NCBI RefSeq assembly: GCF_021233435.1
Contig: NZ_CP089468.1
Span: 2,590,597-2,654,596 of the forward strand
DNA length: 64,000 bases
Direction: 5' to 3'
Origin: Halobacterium noricense
Lineage (GTDB): Archaea > Halobacteriota > Halobacteria > Halobacteriales > Halobacteriaceae
Shown here: one piece after another, positions 43,272 to 51,774 of the stretch
How the letters are laid out: every line of letters begins with the position of its first letter
Position numbering within the stretch: position 1 is the stretch's first letter
Translations under genes and position numbers: made by a program
The notes under the pieces: model-generated
Seen by the model: the letters and a program-made list of their open reading frames with translations, nothing else
The model's database searches: none
Told to the model about the DNA's origin: nothing

Positions 43272-44039
43272 TCAGCCCCGAAAGTCCTCTAACTGAGTGT
43301 TGTCTTCCACTCGGCGGTCGGTCTCCATCTCCTCGTCGTAGTTCGAGTAATCTACTCGGCCGTCGGAGATTCCTTGCTCTTCCTCGTACGTCTCGATCCA
43401 CGCTCGAATCAAGTACTGGATGTACGGGGCGGGGATCGTATTCTTCGCTAAGTGCTGCTTCGAGTAGGGACGTGGGTCGTAGTCCTTCGCCGAGGCCCAC
43501 CACTCTTTGGAGCGCTCCGAGAAGAAGAACGACGAAGTTTCGGTGTTGTCGGACGGCCCACGGTTCGTCAGGAGTTTTCGCTCGCGAGGAGGTTGTGGGA
43601 CGCGGAACGACGTCTCGAACGCTCGTTCGTACTCAATCGGCAAGCCGAACATCCGCCCGTTGAGGATCGTCGGGTTCTCGAGCGGTGCCTTCGGTACGTT
43701 CTCGATGACGTAGTGGTCACAGAACTCGTCGGCTATCGCACGAGCACTCGGGATCATGTTCTCGTGATCCTCCGGGTCTCCGGAGATGCTCGTCGTAGCT
43801 GCCCAGCGCGTGCAGACCGGGTGGAAGACTCCGAGGTCGAACGTCACGTCGTCCTTGAACGGGAATCCGTGGCTCTTCCCGTCCCCGGTGATGTGCGCGT
43901 CCGCCTTGATCGGAGCACTCTCGTTCGTGTCTTCGGGGTCGATGCTGACCCTGACGACGTTGCCGTAGTTACTCAGAACCTCGCACTCGGTCCCATAGTC
44001 CGCGAAACAGTGGAGGATCAGTGGCTCGTCGTCGGTCAT
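43272..44039 (-). CDS. Short C5-cytosine-methyltransferase-like protein
   Basis: A 255-aa protein starting MTDDEPLILHCFADYGTECE. It matches the layout of compact, phage-type C5 DNA methyltransferases. The cofactor-region strand is VVRVSIDPEDTNES. The catalytic-loop equivalent is LGVFHPVCTRWAATTS (Pro-Val-Cys instead of Pro-Cys-Gln). The motif VI region is DHYVIENVPKAPLENPTIL, then NGRMFGLPIEYERAFETSF. The canonical PCQ is changed, so activity is uncertain: it may be an active divergent enzyme or a DNA-binding derivative. It is the last gene of the minus-strand island set. Confidence 0.65.
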   Translation of the reverse strand: MTDDEPLILHCFADYGTECEVLSNYGNVVRVSIDPEDTNESAPIKADAHITGDGKSHGFPFKDDVTFDLGVFHPVCTRWAATTSISGDPEDHENMIPSARAIADEFCDHYVIENVPKAPLENPTILNGRMFGLPIEYERAFETSFRVPQPPRERKLLTNRGPSDNTETSSFFFSERSKEWWASAKDYDPRPYSKQHLAKNTIPAPYIQYLIRAWIETYEEEQGISDGRVDYSNYDEEMETDRRVEDNTQLEDFRG

Positions 44040-44139
44040 TCTGTACGCCCTCGCGAGACACTAGACACACTCTGCATACGTCGGAGTGGGAGAAGTCCGG
44101 CGACACGAGCCCCAGCAGTCATTACACGTTCGTAGACCG

Positions 44140-44799
44140 CTACGACTCATTAAAGTCTCGCGTATTCACCTCGTCGCGGTAGTACGTACAGTAGCGGCTG
44201 GCGAAGCAGGCCTCACAGTCTGGCCCGGCTTTCTGACAGACTGTGGCCCCGAAGTCCAGAAGTGCCATGTTGTACGTCTTCGCCTCGGGAGCACTCTCCG
44301 GGAGTAGGGACTCCGCGAACTCCTCCTCGCTGGCGGTGTTCACGAACTCGTCTCCGAAGACTCGTTCGTAGACCCGTCGAACGTTCCGGTCCAGTATCGG
44401 AACCCGTTCACTGTCCGCGAAGCAGACAGTAGCGTTCGCGACGTACGAGCCGACTCGTGGAAGTTGCCGGAGTTCGTCTCGCTCGCGCGGTAGTTCGTCG
44501 TACTCGTCGGCGATCGCCTCCAGCGCGGCAGCGCGCATATTGTGGAATCCGATCGGCTCGATACTGTCCGCGATCTCCGACAGTGACGCGGACTCGAGTG
44601 CGTCTAGGTCGGGGAAGCGACGGAGAAAGCGCGGGTACAGCTCGGCGACGTTGTCGGCCGGCGTCTGTGTGAGGAAGAACTCCGCGACGAACACCTCGTA
44701 GAACGATCTGTCCGGTTCCCGCCACGGGAACTCGCGGAGGTTCTCGCCCGCCCAGTCGAGTAGGTCTTCGCGGAATCGTCGGCGTCTCTCTCGGACCAC
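44140..44799 (-). CDS. HhH-GPD DNA glycosylase (MutY/Mig-like)
   Basis: A 219-aa base-excision DNA glycosylase. The helix-hairpin-helix is LPRVGSYVANATVCFA (about 110-125), with Ser-Tyr where endonuclease III has its catalytic lysine; this points to a monofunctional MutY/Mig-type enzyme. The catalytic aspartate is in VPILDRNVRRVYERVF. A 4Fe-4S loop is at the C-terminus (VCQKAGPDCEACFASRYC). In Methanothermobacter, the Mig G/T mismatch glycosylase is encoded with a C5 methyltransferase to repair deaminated 5-methylcytosine. The same pairing here suggests the same job. Confidence 0.85.
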   Translation of the reverse strand: MVRERRRRFREDLLDWAGENLREFPWREPDRSFYEVFVAEFFLTQTPADNVAELYPRFLRRFPDLDALESASLSEIADSIEPIGFHNMRAAALEAIADEYDELPRERDELRQLPRVGSYVANATVCFADSERVPILDRNVRRVYERVFGDEFVNTASEEEFAESLLPESAPEAKTYNMALLDFGATVCQKAGPDCEACFASRYCTYYRDEVNTRDFNES

Positions 44800-44843
44800 G
44801 ATAGTCGAGTGTCAGTCGGCTTCGTACTTACTTCTCCGCCCGT

Positions 44844-46850
44844 TCACTCGAAGGCGTCACCCGACTCGATGTCCTGTACGAGTCTCGTAACGCGCCCCGC
44901 GTTCGTGTCGCGTTCCCGCTGGCGTTCGTACGCCTGCTTCGCTTCCGCCAAGAGGTCCTCGTAGGAGTGGACGACGGCGTCCATGCGTTCCAAGAATCCC
45001 CCGTCGAAATCGCCGCGAGTGTCTTCGGGAACGACGACGACGACGTTCCCTGGCGGTCGCCCGGAATTACTCTCTGCTACTGCGTGTTCGAGTACGTCCT
45101 CGTACGTCTGTACTCGTTCCAGCAACTCGTTTCCGAGGTCGAAGTCCACGGGCTGGAACGCTACGAGATCCAGACCGTCCGACTGCTTGACTGCGATCAC
45201 GTCGTCGTGGCCGTGAAGCGGCGAGTTCTCGCCGACGTCGTCCAGTTCGATACGGGCCACTCCACCGACACTGTCGGCTCGAGCGGTCTGTGTCCACGCG
45301 GGGTTCAACAACCACGGTCTCTCCCGGACGATGTCGGAGAGTTCCTCGGTCCACCCTCGTTCACTCAGCCAGACCTGAATCGCGTCGATGGCCTTCGCGC
45401 GCTGGGTCGCCATCTGGTCGAGTTGGGTCGACTCCACGTCGTCGAGCCCGTCGAAAGTACGTGACACGTCGGTGTCCGCGTCGGCAGTGAGGTCGTCGAG
45501 ACGGTCGAGATTCTCCTTGTACTTGAGATTCTCGAACGCGAGGACGCCGTGTTTGAAGAGTTCTCGCCGCTCGTCGTCGTCCTCAACGGTGATCTGATTG
45601 ATCTTCCCGAATAGACGCTGCGCTCGTTCGCGGTTCTCCGGAGACAGGCTCTCGAACCACATGTCGATGGGGCCGAACGAACGAGCTTCTTCCGCGCCCT
45701 GCGAGTTCCGGAGTTCGTTCCAGCGACTCGCGATGTGGTTGAGTTGGACCCTGAGGAAGTCGCGGAGGTCCTGATACCGCGGGTCCTCTTGGACGATGTC
45801 TTCCCGGTTCGAGGTCGCGATGTCCGTCTCGTCGTCGTAGTCGAGGAAGTCGGCGTGTATCTCGCCGACGAGGTACTTCGTGTACATCCGGCCGTCGTTG
45901 AAGTCCTCGAGGAGATCCGGCTTCGCCATCTTCCCGCGGACCAGCAGCGATATCTTGTTCAGATCGTCTGTCTCGTTCTGTCGACCGGGATAGTCTTCTA
46001 CGAGGTCGCTCGGCTGTTCGACCGTCCCGATCCAACCACGAATCTCGTGCCCGTCCTCGGTCGTAGCCGGTCGCTTCTCGTGCTCTTCGAGCTTCGAGTC
46101 TCGACAGTAGTCGCGGTACTCGTCGCCGTCGAACGTCCAGAGGAACTGGACCTTGTGGAAGTAGTCCCGATCGGTCACCTTCACTGGCTCGTCGTTCACC
46201 AAGATCTCGAAGTTATAGTCGGGGCCGATGATACCGAACCGACGGGCGAGGCGTTTGCGTAGCGCGCTCTCGGCAGTCCGCAAGCGCTTCTTCAAGTCCT
46301 TCAGGACGATCTTCGTGCCCTCCTCTAAGTCGTCGGGGAACGTGTCGAGAGCCGTCGGCTGGTATCGTCCGTCACCGAGCCGCCCACCGTCTTCCTCCTC
46401 TTCGCTGATCGCCTCCTTGATCTCGTCGACGTTCATCCGGAAGGCGTGCTGCTCGCCGTCTTTGGAGGTGTACACTTCCACAGTGTTGGCGATCGAGAAC
46501 AGCGACAGCTTACCGATTCCCTTCCGGCCCATGACCGGGCGACCGTGCTTCGGGGTCCGATTCGATCTGCCCTCGTCCTCGCGGCGGCGGTACCCCACGT
46601 GGAGGTACCGGTGGTTGACGTCGTACGCGTCCATCCCGTGCCCGTCGTCGACGATCTCGATGCGGTCTCCTTCGGTGTCGATGTTCACCTCGACTCGTTC
46701 GGCATCGGCGTCCCACGCGTTCGCGACGGCTTCGGAGAGTACCGCGGGGACGTTACTGTAGAGGTTCAGCCCGAGGTGGTTGAGGACGTTGAGGCTGAGG
46801 GAGAGTTCGTAGTCGGTGCTCGGCTCTGATTTGGGTTCAGGCTGCGACAT
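44844..46850 (-). CDS. GHKL ATPase (MutL/MORC-like), restriction-modification type
   Basis: A 668-aa protein. The N-terminal GHKL ATPase has N box AVLSEAVANAWDADA (about 39-53), G1 DDGHGM and G2 GRKGIGKLS. A second alpha/beta region follows (LARRFGIIGPDYNFEILVND). The C-terminal ~190 residues contain RERPWLLNPAW and DVIAVKQSDGLDLVAFQPVD. Their layout recalls the PD-(D/E)XK-like tails of related proteins, but a clear ExK is not visible. GHKL ATPases of this kind are known partners of C5 methyltransferases in R-M loci. It overlaps the methyltransferase gene by 14 bases. Confidence 0.82.
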   Translation of the reverse strand: MSQPEPKSEPSTDYELSLSLNVLNHLGLNLYSNVPAVLSEAVANAWDADAERVEVNIDTEGDRIEIVDDGHGMDAYDVNHRYLHVGYRRREDEGRSNRTPKHGRPVMGRKGIGKLSLFSIANTVEVYTSKDGEQHAFRMNVDEIKEAISEEEEDGGRLGDGRYQPTALDTFPDDLEEGTKIVLKDLKKRLRTAESALRKRLARRFGIIGPDYNFEILVNDEPVKVTDRDYFHKVQFLWTFDGDEYRDYCRDSKLEEHEKRPATTEDGHEIRGWIGTVEQPSDLVEDYPGRQNETDDLNKISLLVRGKMAKPDLLEDFNDGRMYTKYLVGEIHADFLDYDDETDIATSNREDIVQEDPRYQDLRDFLRVQLNHIASRWNELRNSQGAEEARSFGPIDMWFESLSPENRERAQRLFGKINQITVEDDDERRELFKHGVLAFENLKYKENLDRLDDLTADADTDVSRTFDGLDDVESTQLDQMATQRAKAIDAIQVWLSERGWTEELSDIVRERPWLLNPAWTQTARADSVGGVARIELDDVGENSPLHGHDDVIAVKQSDGLDLVAFQPVDFDLGNELLERVQTYEDVLEHAVAESNSGRPPGNVVVVVPEDTRGDFDGGFLERMDAVVHSYEDLLAEAKQAYERQRERDTNAGRVTRLVQDIESGDAFE

Positions 46851-47895
46851 TATAGTTCTCGACGTGTTCGACGATGGTCTCGCCGACGACTTCCGCGAGA
46901 CGTACGGGGACGGCGTTACCGACGAACCGACCAACGGTCTGGTAGTGGATATCCTCTTCGTCCTCGACGAACTCGTAGTCCGGCGGGAACGTCTGGAGGA
47001 TCGCGCCCTCGCGGAGCGAGATCGCGCGGTCTTGCTCTGGGTGGCCGAAGCGTCCGCTCCCGTAGTTGTAATACTGCGTCGTGATCGTGGGCGCGGTCGT
47101 GTCCCACTGCATACGACCGTAGACGCTCCCGAAGGACTGCCCACTCTCCTTCGTGTGACAGTCTAGTCGAATTTCCGGGTCCCAGTCACGCCACGTCCCT
47201 CCTGGCTTCGACTGTCGAATTCGTTCGATATTCTGCTCCTCGAGCGTCCGTGAACGGTGGAGAGGGTCGTTCTCGTCCACCCCGCCAGCGTCAATCTCGG
47301 GAACGACGCCGTTGCCGATCGCGTCTCGTACCGTCGGGTAGTTCGAGGGAGAGTGTGTCGGTCCCTTCAGTTCGATCGGACCGTACTTCGAGGCGAGAAC
47401 GACGATCCGCTTCCGGTCTTGCGGAATCCCGTAGTCCGGACACTCTACGACGGAGAACGAGACGTCGTACCCCGCCCGCCAGAGAGTGTTCACGAAGTCC
47501 GAGTAGACCGGCTTGTTGCGGAGTTCGGAGACGTTCTCCATCACGACGATTCCGGGTTCGACCTCCTCGACGAGGTTCCCGAAGTCGCGGACGAGCCCCC
47601 AGTCGTCGCGCTCCGAGGAATCCTCGGCGTTGTTCAAGTTCGAGAACGGCTGGCAGGGCGCACAGCCCGCGAGGACGCTGACCGTCCCGTCGTCCAGCCA
47701 CTCCGAGACCTGTTCGGCGTCAAGGTCCGCGACGTCGGCCTGCTCGAAGCGTGCCTCGTTGTTGGCCTCGTACGCGTGCTCGCACTCGTCGTCACGGTCC
47801 ACGCCGACGGCGACTGGAATCCCAGCCGTCTCTAGACCGTGTGTCAACCCACCGACCCCGCAGAACAAGTCCACGGCGGTCGCGTCAGCTTTCAT
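46837..47895 (-). CDS. C5 cytosine-specific DNA methyltransferase (Dcm family)
   Basis: A 352-aa enzyme that methylates cytosine at C5 in a specific DNA sequence. All hallmark motifs are present in order: I DLFCGVGGLTHGLE, IV GCAPCQPFS with the nucleophilic Cys, VI MENV, VIII QDRKRIV, IX GRMQWDTTAPTITT and X GNAVPVRLAEVV. The target-recognition segment between VIII and IX is short. It is the first gene of the minus-strand island set. TTTTATA at 47920-47926 sits about 28 bases before the ATG at 47895, as expected for a leaderless transcript. Confidence 0.95.
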   Translation of the reverse strand: MKADATAVDLFCGVGGLTHGLETAGIPVAVGVDRDDECEHAYEANNEARFEQADVADLDAEQVSEWLDDGTVSVLAGCAPCQPFSNLNNAEDSSERDDWGLVRDFGNLVEEVEPGIVVMENVSELRNKPVYSDFVNTLWRAGYDVSFSVVECPDYGIPQDRKRIVVLASKYGPIELKGPTHSPSNYPTVRDAIGNGVVPEIDAGGVDENDPLHRSRTLEEQNIERIRQSKPGGTWRDWDPEIRLDCHTKESGQSFGSVYGRMQWDTTAPTITTQYYNYGSGRFGHPEQDRAISLREGAILQTFPPDYEFVEDEEDIHYQTVGRFVGNAVPVRLAEVVGETIVEHVENYNVAA

Positions 47896-48083
47896 AGAGT
47901 ACGAGTGATTCAGTCAGGGTATAAAACTGACGCGACTCAAAGCCCAGCGACCGAGTACTTCGTGGCGAGGTCTCGGGATGTCGTGATAGATATGGTAATT
48001 CATTTTTGCTGAGGAGTGTCCAATAAGGTCGAAAATATGCTCAACCAGAAACATTAGGACCCCACGCAACACTTGTCCTCTAA
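47896..48083. promoter_or_regulatory. AT-rich divergent promoter region of the island
   Basis: 188 bp between the divergent methyltransferase and the three-gene operon, clearly more AT-rich than the chromosome. Minus-direction TATA TTTTATA lies at 47920-47926. For the plus direction several A/T runs (for example near 48030-48057) could serve, but no single one is convincing. Confidence 0.55.
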
Positions 48084-50054
48084 ATGTCCGTTGGATGGAA
48101 ATTCAGCCGGTCTTCGACTGACGAGGGACGGTCAGGGGGCAATCCGTCAGAATATGCCTTCGATCACGACCTGAAAGATTTCGTTCGCGAAACTCTCCAG
48201 AACTCAAACGACGCTGGACAAGACATCTCAGAAACGACGGAAGTTACGTACTCCTTCCGCGAACTAACCGGAGAAGACCTCGAGCGCTTCCTCGGCGCTA
48301 TCGACTGGGATGAAGAGCATAGTGACCCCGCACGAGAGACGCTCAGGGAGCACATCAGAAAAGTTACTGATGCAGACAAAGATGCGACAGTAAGTCGTGT
48401 CCTCAAGGAGATAGAGGACGATGGACGACTCCTCGCGGTTACCGTGGAGGACAAGAATACCCACGGACTCTACGGTCCCGAAGGTGGGGACGGTCCCTTC
48501 TCGGCGCTCGTACTAGACGAGCTAATCACAGAAAAAGAAGGAGGTAGTGGTGCCGGCGGCAGTTACGGGCTGGGGAAAGCGGTCCTGTGGTCATGGTCGG
48601 GATTGAAAACAGTCTTCTTCAACTCGGTACCGAGTGATACGGACGAGGAGCCACCTCGTCTAATCGGTCGAACTCAACTCCCCGCTCACGAGTCGGATGC
48701 TGACGAGTACCGTTACGAGGGACGAGGCCTGTTTGGCGATGTAGACGCGGGAAGCACGCCAACTGCGATTGCAAGTACAAGTGGGTCGACAATACAAAAG
48801 TGGGGCGACGGACAGGGGAGACCGTACTCGGCCTGGGATGGGGCTGCATCCGAAGTCGCTGAAGAGATGGGAATATCTCGACCCGGCGATGTAACGGGGA
48901 CAAGCGTTACCGTCCTTGGTTTCTGTGAGCCCGGAGGCAAATCACAGCCGTCGCCCGAGACACTCGCTACCGAGGTCGCCCGCGAAGCATCGAAGTGGTT
49001 CTGGCCGGCAATGCTTCGAGGAGACCTCGAGGTTACTGTCGAGACTGCTGACGAAGAGATAGACGTAGAACCCGACACGTACGAAGAGGTCAAGCCGTTC
49101 ATTCGATGTATTCAGAACCGAAACAGCACCCGGGATGTCCTCGAGCAACCAGGCCACGTCGCCGTACAATCACCCACCTTCGAGATTGAAGATAAGGACA
49201 CCGAAGACGGTGAGGAAGAGACAGAGAGTGGCCCGATAAACGTCTATGCGAGACTAGCGGACCCAGACAATAGCGGGAGTCTCGCGAACAAAGTCGCGTT
49301 AATTCGGGGTGCTGGGATGGTGGTGAAGTACTACAACCGGAACCGAGTCGTGTATGGGGATCGGGAGTTCCACGGAGTCGTTTTGGCCGGTAAAGCACGA
49401 CGATGGACAGACGAAGAGCCAACACAAGCCGACAAAGACATCGATAACTATCTTCAAGCAGCGGAGCCACCCCGCCACGACAACTGGGAGTACACGAAGA
49501 ACCTGAAATCGACATACGGGACTAGTAGTAGGACGACGATTCAGGACCTCCAGCGGGACATCATCACTGACGCTATCAAAAATCTCGTGAGACAAACGCG
49601 AGAGGAGGGGCGTCTCGTCGCGGGCCGGCTGGCCGATAGGTTGAGTCTTCCCGAAGGACGTGGGGAAGGTGTAGACTCCACAAATGGGCCTGGTGGCGGT
49701 GGTTCACCAGTTCTTCGCGGAACCACAGAAATCTCGTTCGACAGCGGGGACGGTGCGTGGAATTTCTCCGGGTATGCTCAAGTTAGAGAGGACGATTACG
49801 AAGCCTGGCAGGCGACGTGTACCCTTCAGAAAATCGACGAAGAAGGTCGTGTTCAAGGGACGATTCCGATTGATTATCTGGAGTGTGAAGACGAAGGCGT
49901 ATATGTGGACGACGATCCGGATGAACCGGTCATCCGGTGTGGTCCGGACCAAGAATCAATCAGGTTCAGCGGGGCTTCCGACGTGAACCCGTTCCGCGGA
50001 GAGACTAAAATCAGAATTGTAGGCGAAGTCTTCAAAGGAGGGCTGCGGACATGA
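48084..50054 (+). CDS. Diverged GHKL-like ATPase, first gene of three-gene operon
   Basis: A 656-aa protein. Its N-terminus has the order of a GHKL fold. The N box is DFVRETLQNSNDAGQD (about 31-46). A G1 position follows in LLAVTVEDKNTHGLYG, where the usual DxGxG is changed to EDKNTHG. The glycine lid is GSGAGGSYGLGKAVLWSWSG (about 151-170). A second domain follows (VALIRGAGMVVKYYNRNRVV). The last ~150 residues are unassigned and beta-rich. The N box and lid argue for ATP binding, while the altered G1 leaves hydrolysis open. Its stop overlaps the next start (ATGA). I know no named system for it. Confidence 0.68.
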   Translation: MSVGWKFSRSSTDEGRSGGNPSEYAFDHDLKDFVRETLQNSNDAGQDISETTEVTYSFRELTGEDLERFLGAIDWDEEHSDPARETLREHIRKVTDADKDATVSRVLKEIEDDGRLLAVTVEDKNTHGLYGPEGGDGPFSALVLDELITEKEGGSGAGGSYGLGKAVLWSWSGLKTVFFNSVPSDTDEEPPRLIGRTQLPAHESDADEYRYEGRGLFGDVDAGSTPTAIASTSGSTIQKWGDGQGRPYSAWDGAASEVAEEMGISRPGDVTGTSVTVLGFCEPGGKSQPSPETLATEVAREASKWFWPAMLRGDLEVTVETADEEIDVEPDTYEEVKPFIRCIQNRNSTRDVLEQPGHVAVQSPTFEIEDKDTEDGEEETESGPINVYARLADPDNSGSLANKVALIRGAGMVVKYYNRNRVVYGDREFHGVVLAGKARRWTDEEPTQADKDIDNYLQAAEPPRHDNWEYTKNLKSTYGTSSRTTIQDLQRDIITDAIKNLVRQTREEGRLVAGRLADRLSLPEGRGEGVDSTNGPGGGGSPVLRGTTEISFDSGDGAWNFSGYAQVREDDYEAWQATCTLQKIDEEGRVQGTIPIDYLECEDEGVYVDDDPDEPVIRCGPDQESIRFSGASDVNPFRGETKIRIVGEVFKGGLRT

Positions 50055-51103
50055 GCTCTCAACCAGAAGAAGAGCCAGAGACTGGGGAATTGGACCTCGC
50101 ATCTCTGGATCCCTCGGACTTCCGGTCTCGGTCTGGGACGCTTGATGCGTCTGCACTCCCACACAAACATGCTCCAGAAGGGTTGGAGTGGGAGATTCAG
50201 TCTTGTGAGACGGACGGAGGCGAAGAACCACCTCGAGAACCGTCTACCAACGAGATTTCTCTCGTCGACGAGGATTGGGACTCCGTCACGTTGACTATAA
50301 ATGTCGAACTTCCACAGTGGAGTTACGACCTCGTGTTTCCAGACCAAGGAGAACTAACCGCCAGGATTGGGGTCGTATACTGGTGTCGGCAGACGATACT
50401 ACGTGACCGTTCAAATACGGTGGAGATCAGCGAACCGGGCACTAAGGAGTTCGAAGTCACGATCCCGCGAGAGGACGTCAGGCAATCCCTCAAAATCCAA
50501 CCGGCACTCGTCTGCGTTGAGTGCACAGAAGACGCGGAAGACTTCGCGACACAGCCCGGGCACCGGATGGCAGAAGGAGAAGTTTGGACGGTCAAGACGG
50601 ATCTGCAACAAACAACTCAGAATCTCCTCCAACCGGAAACGAAGAGGTTCAGTGAAGACTCAGACTTCCCCGGCGAAGATCACCTACTATTCGTTGACTT
50701 CGACCGTGATCCACCAGCACTGTACCTGAATGGCGATCATGAGCGTGTCGTCGCCGCCCTTGACAGTGACGCATACCAAGGGTGGGATGCCGCCGTACGT
50801 GACGTCGCCTACGACGTCATCGAGTCCGAGTTCTGGCCACAGATGCTATTGGAGGCTGCATCCGACATCACAGATAGCGGGGGCCCAGATGAAGCGTGGA
50901 AACAGGGCGTTATCGAGAAGTTTCGAGAGCCGATATACGGAGAAGATACGTCGTACGAAGAAGCGCTCGACATGTTGCGGGAGGACCTCAATTCGCCAAG
51001 CCGACTAGCACGCCTCATTCAAGAGATCGATGATGCGGTACAGTCACGGAACGACTCACCCAGCCACCTGAAGACTCTCCTTGACTTGGTCGATAACCGA
51101 TGA
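50051..51103 (+). CDS. Unknown protein, middle gene of three-gene operon
   Basis: A 350-aa acidic soluble protein with no recognised motif. The N-terminal ~80 residues are Pro/Glu/Ser-rich and probably flexible. A beta-rich domain comes next (DWDSVTLTINVELPQWSYDL, LTARIGVVYWCRQTILRDRS). The C-terminal helical part includes YQGWDAAVRDVAYDVIESEF and LNSPSRLARLIQEIDDAVQS. It overlaps both neighbours by 4 bases (ATGA), so it is probably a stoichiometric partner of them. Confidence 0.65.
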   Translation: MSSQPEEEPETGELDLASLDPSDFRSRSGTLDASALPHKHAPEGLEWEIQSCETDGGEEPPREPSTNEISLVDEDWDSVTLTINVELPQWSYDLVFPDQGELTARIGVVYWCRQTILRDRSNTVEISEPGTKEFEVTIPREDVRQSLKIQPALVCVECTEDAEDFATQPGHRMAEGEVWTVKTDLQQTTQNLLQPETKRFSEDSDFPGEDHLLFVDFDRDPPALYLNGDHERVVAALDSDAYQGWDAAVRDVAYDVIESEFWPQMLLEAASDITDSGGPDEAWKQGVIEKFREPIYGEDTSYEEALDMLREDLNSPSRLARLIQEIDDAVQSRNDSPSHLKTLLDLVDNR

Positions 51104-51774
51104 CTCAACTTCGAGAACTCACCGCGGCGGGACGCGCAGAAGTCAAGAAAGTGATCGAACAGGGGCAACCCGTAACGGAGATCCCAGAATCCACACTCCG
51201 TGAACACTCGTACGACATCAAAGGCGCATCGGCTGATTTGGAGGCACTCCGAGACGAGCTAGAGGGCGTAGTTGACGAGCACAACGAGAACGATCATAAC
51301 ATCGACGCTGCGGCCGCACCCTCAGTCCGAGAGTTCATCGACATCACACGGAGAACTGCCGCTAGACCGGGACTCTGGCACTGGCTGACCGTCAGCAAGT
51401 TCCCTGACTTCGTCTACCATCGCTGGCCGAACGCAGACGACGAAGAGAAGTTCCTAGACGGTGGTACGGACATCTACTCGAACGCCATCCACCAACTCTG
51501 GTGGGGAGCCGAATTGACTCGTGACGGCGACGACTACACCGTAACGAAACAGATGTTCGGACAAGGTCGACTTGCGAACGACGTCCTCGACAGCTGGTCT
51601 TCGAGGTACGAACCCGCCGCGAAGATTCACACGAAAATTCTCCTCGGCGAATCGTCCGACACCGTACAGAAGAAAAGTCGGGACATCCGCAACAAACTCT
51701 CAGTCTACAAACTTGATCTAATGACGGACGAAGAGATTGGAGAATTCATGGAACGAATCGTCGAACAGTCCTAA
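51100..51774 (+). CDS. DUF6339-like protein, last gene of three-gene operon
   Basis: A 224-aa protein. The core (TAARPGLWHWLTVSKFPDFV, YHRWPN, then IYSNAIHQLWWGAELTRDGD) resembles the DUF6339 family, a group I associate with accessory regions. It is helical, Trp-rich and has no visible catalytic triad. It is coupled to the upstream gene by a 4-base overlap. A role as effector or specificity factor is possible but unsupported by motif. Confidence 0.6.
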   Translation: MTQLRELTAAGRAEVKKVIEQGQPVTEIPESTLREHSYDIKGASADLEALRDELEGVVDEHNENDHNIDAAAAPSVREFIDITRRTAARPGLWHWLTVSKFPDFVYHRWPNADDEEKFLDGGTDIYSNAIHQLWWGAELTRDGDDYTVTKQMFGQGRLANDVLDSWSSRYEPAAKIHTKILLGESSDTVQKKSRDIRNKLSVYKLDLMTDEEIGEFMERIVEQS

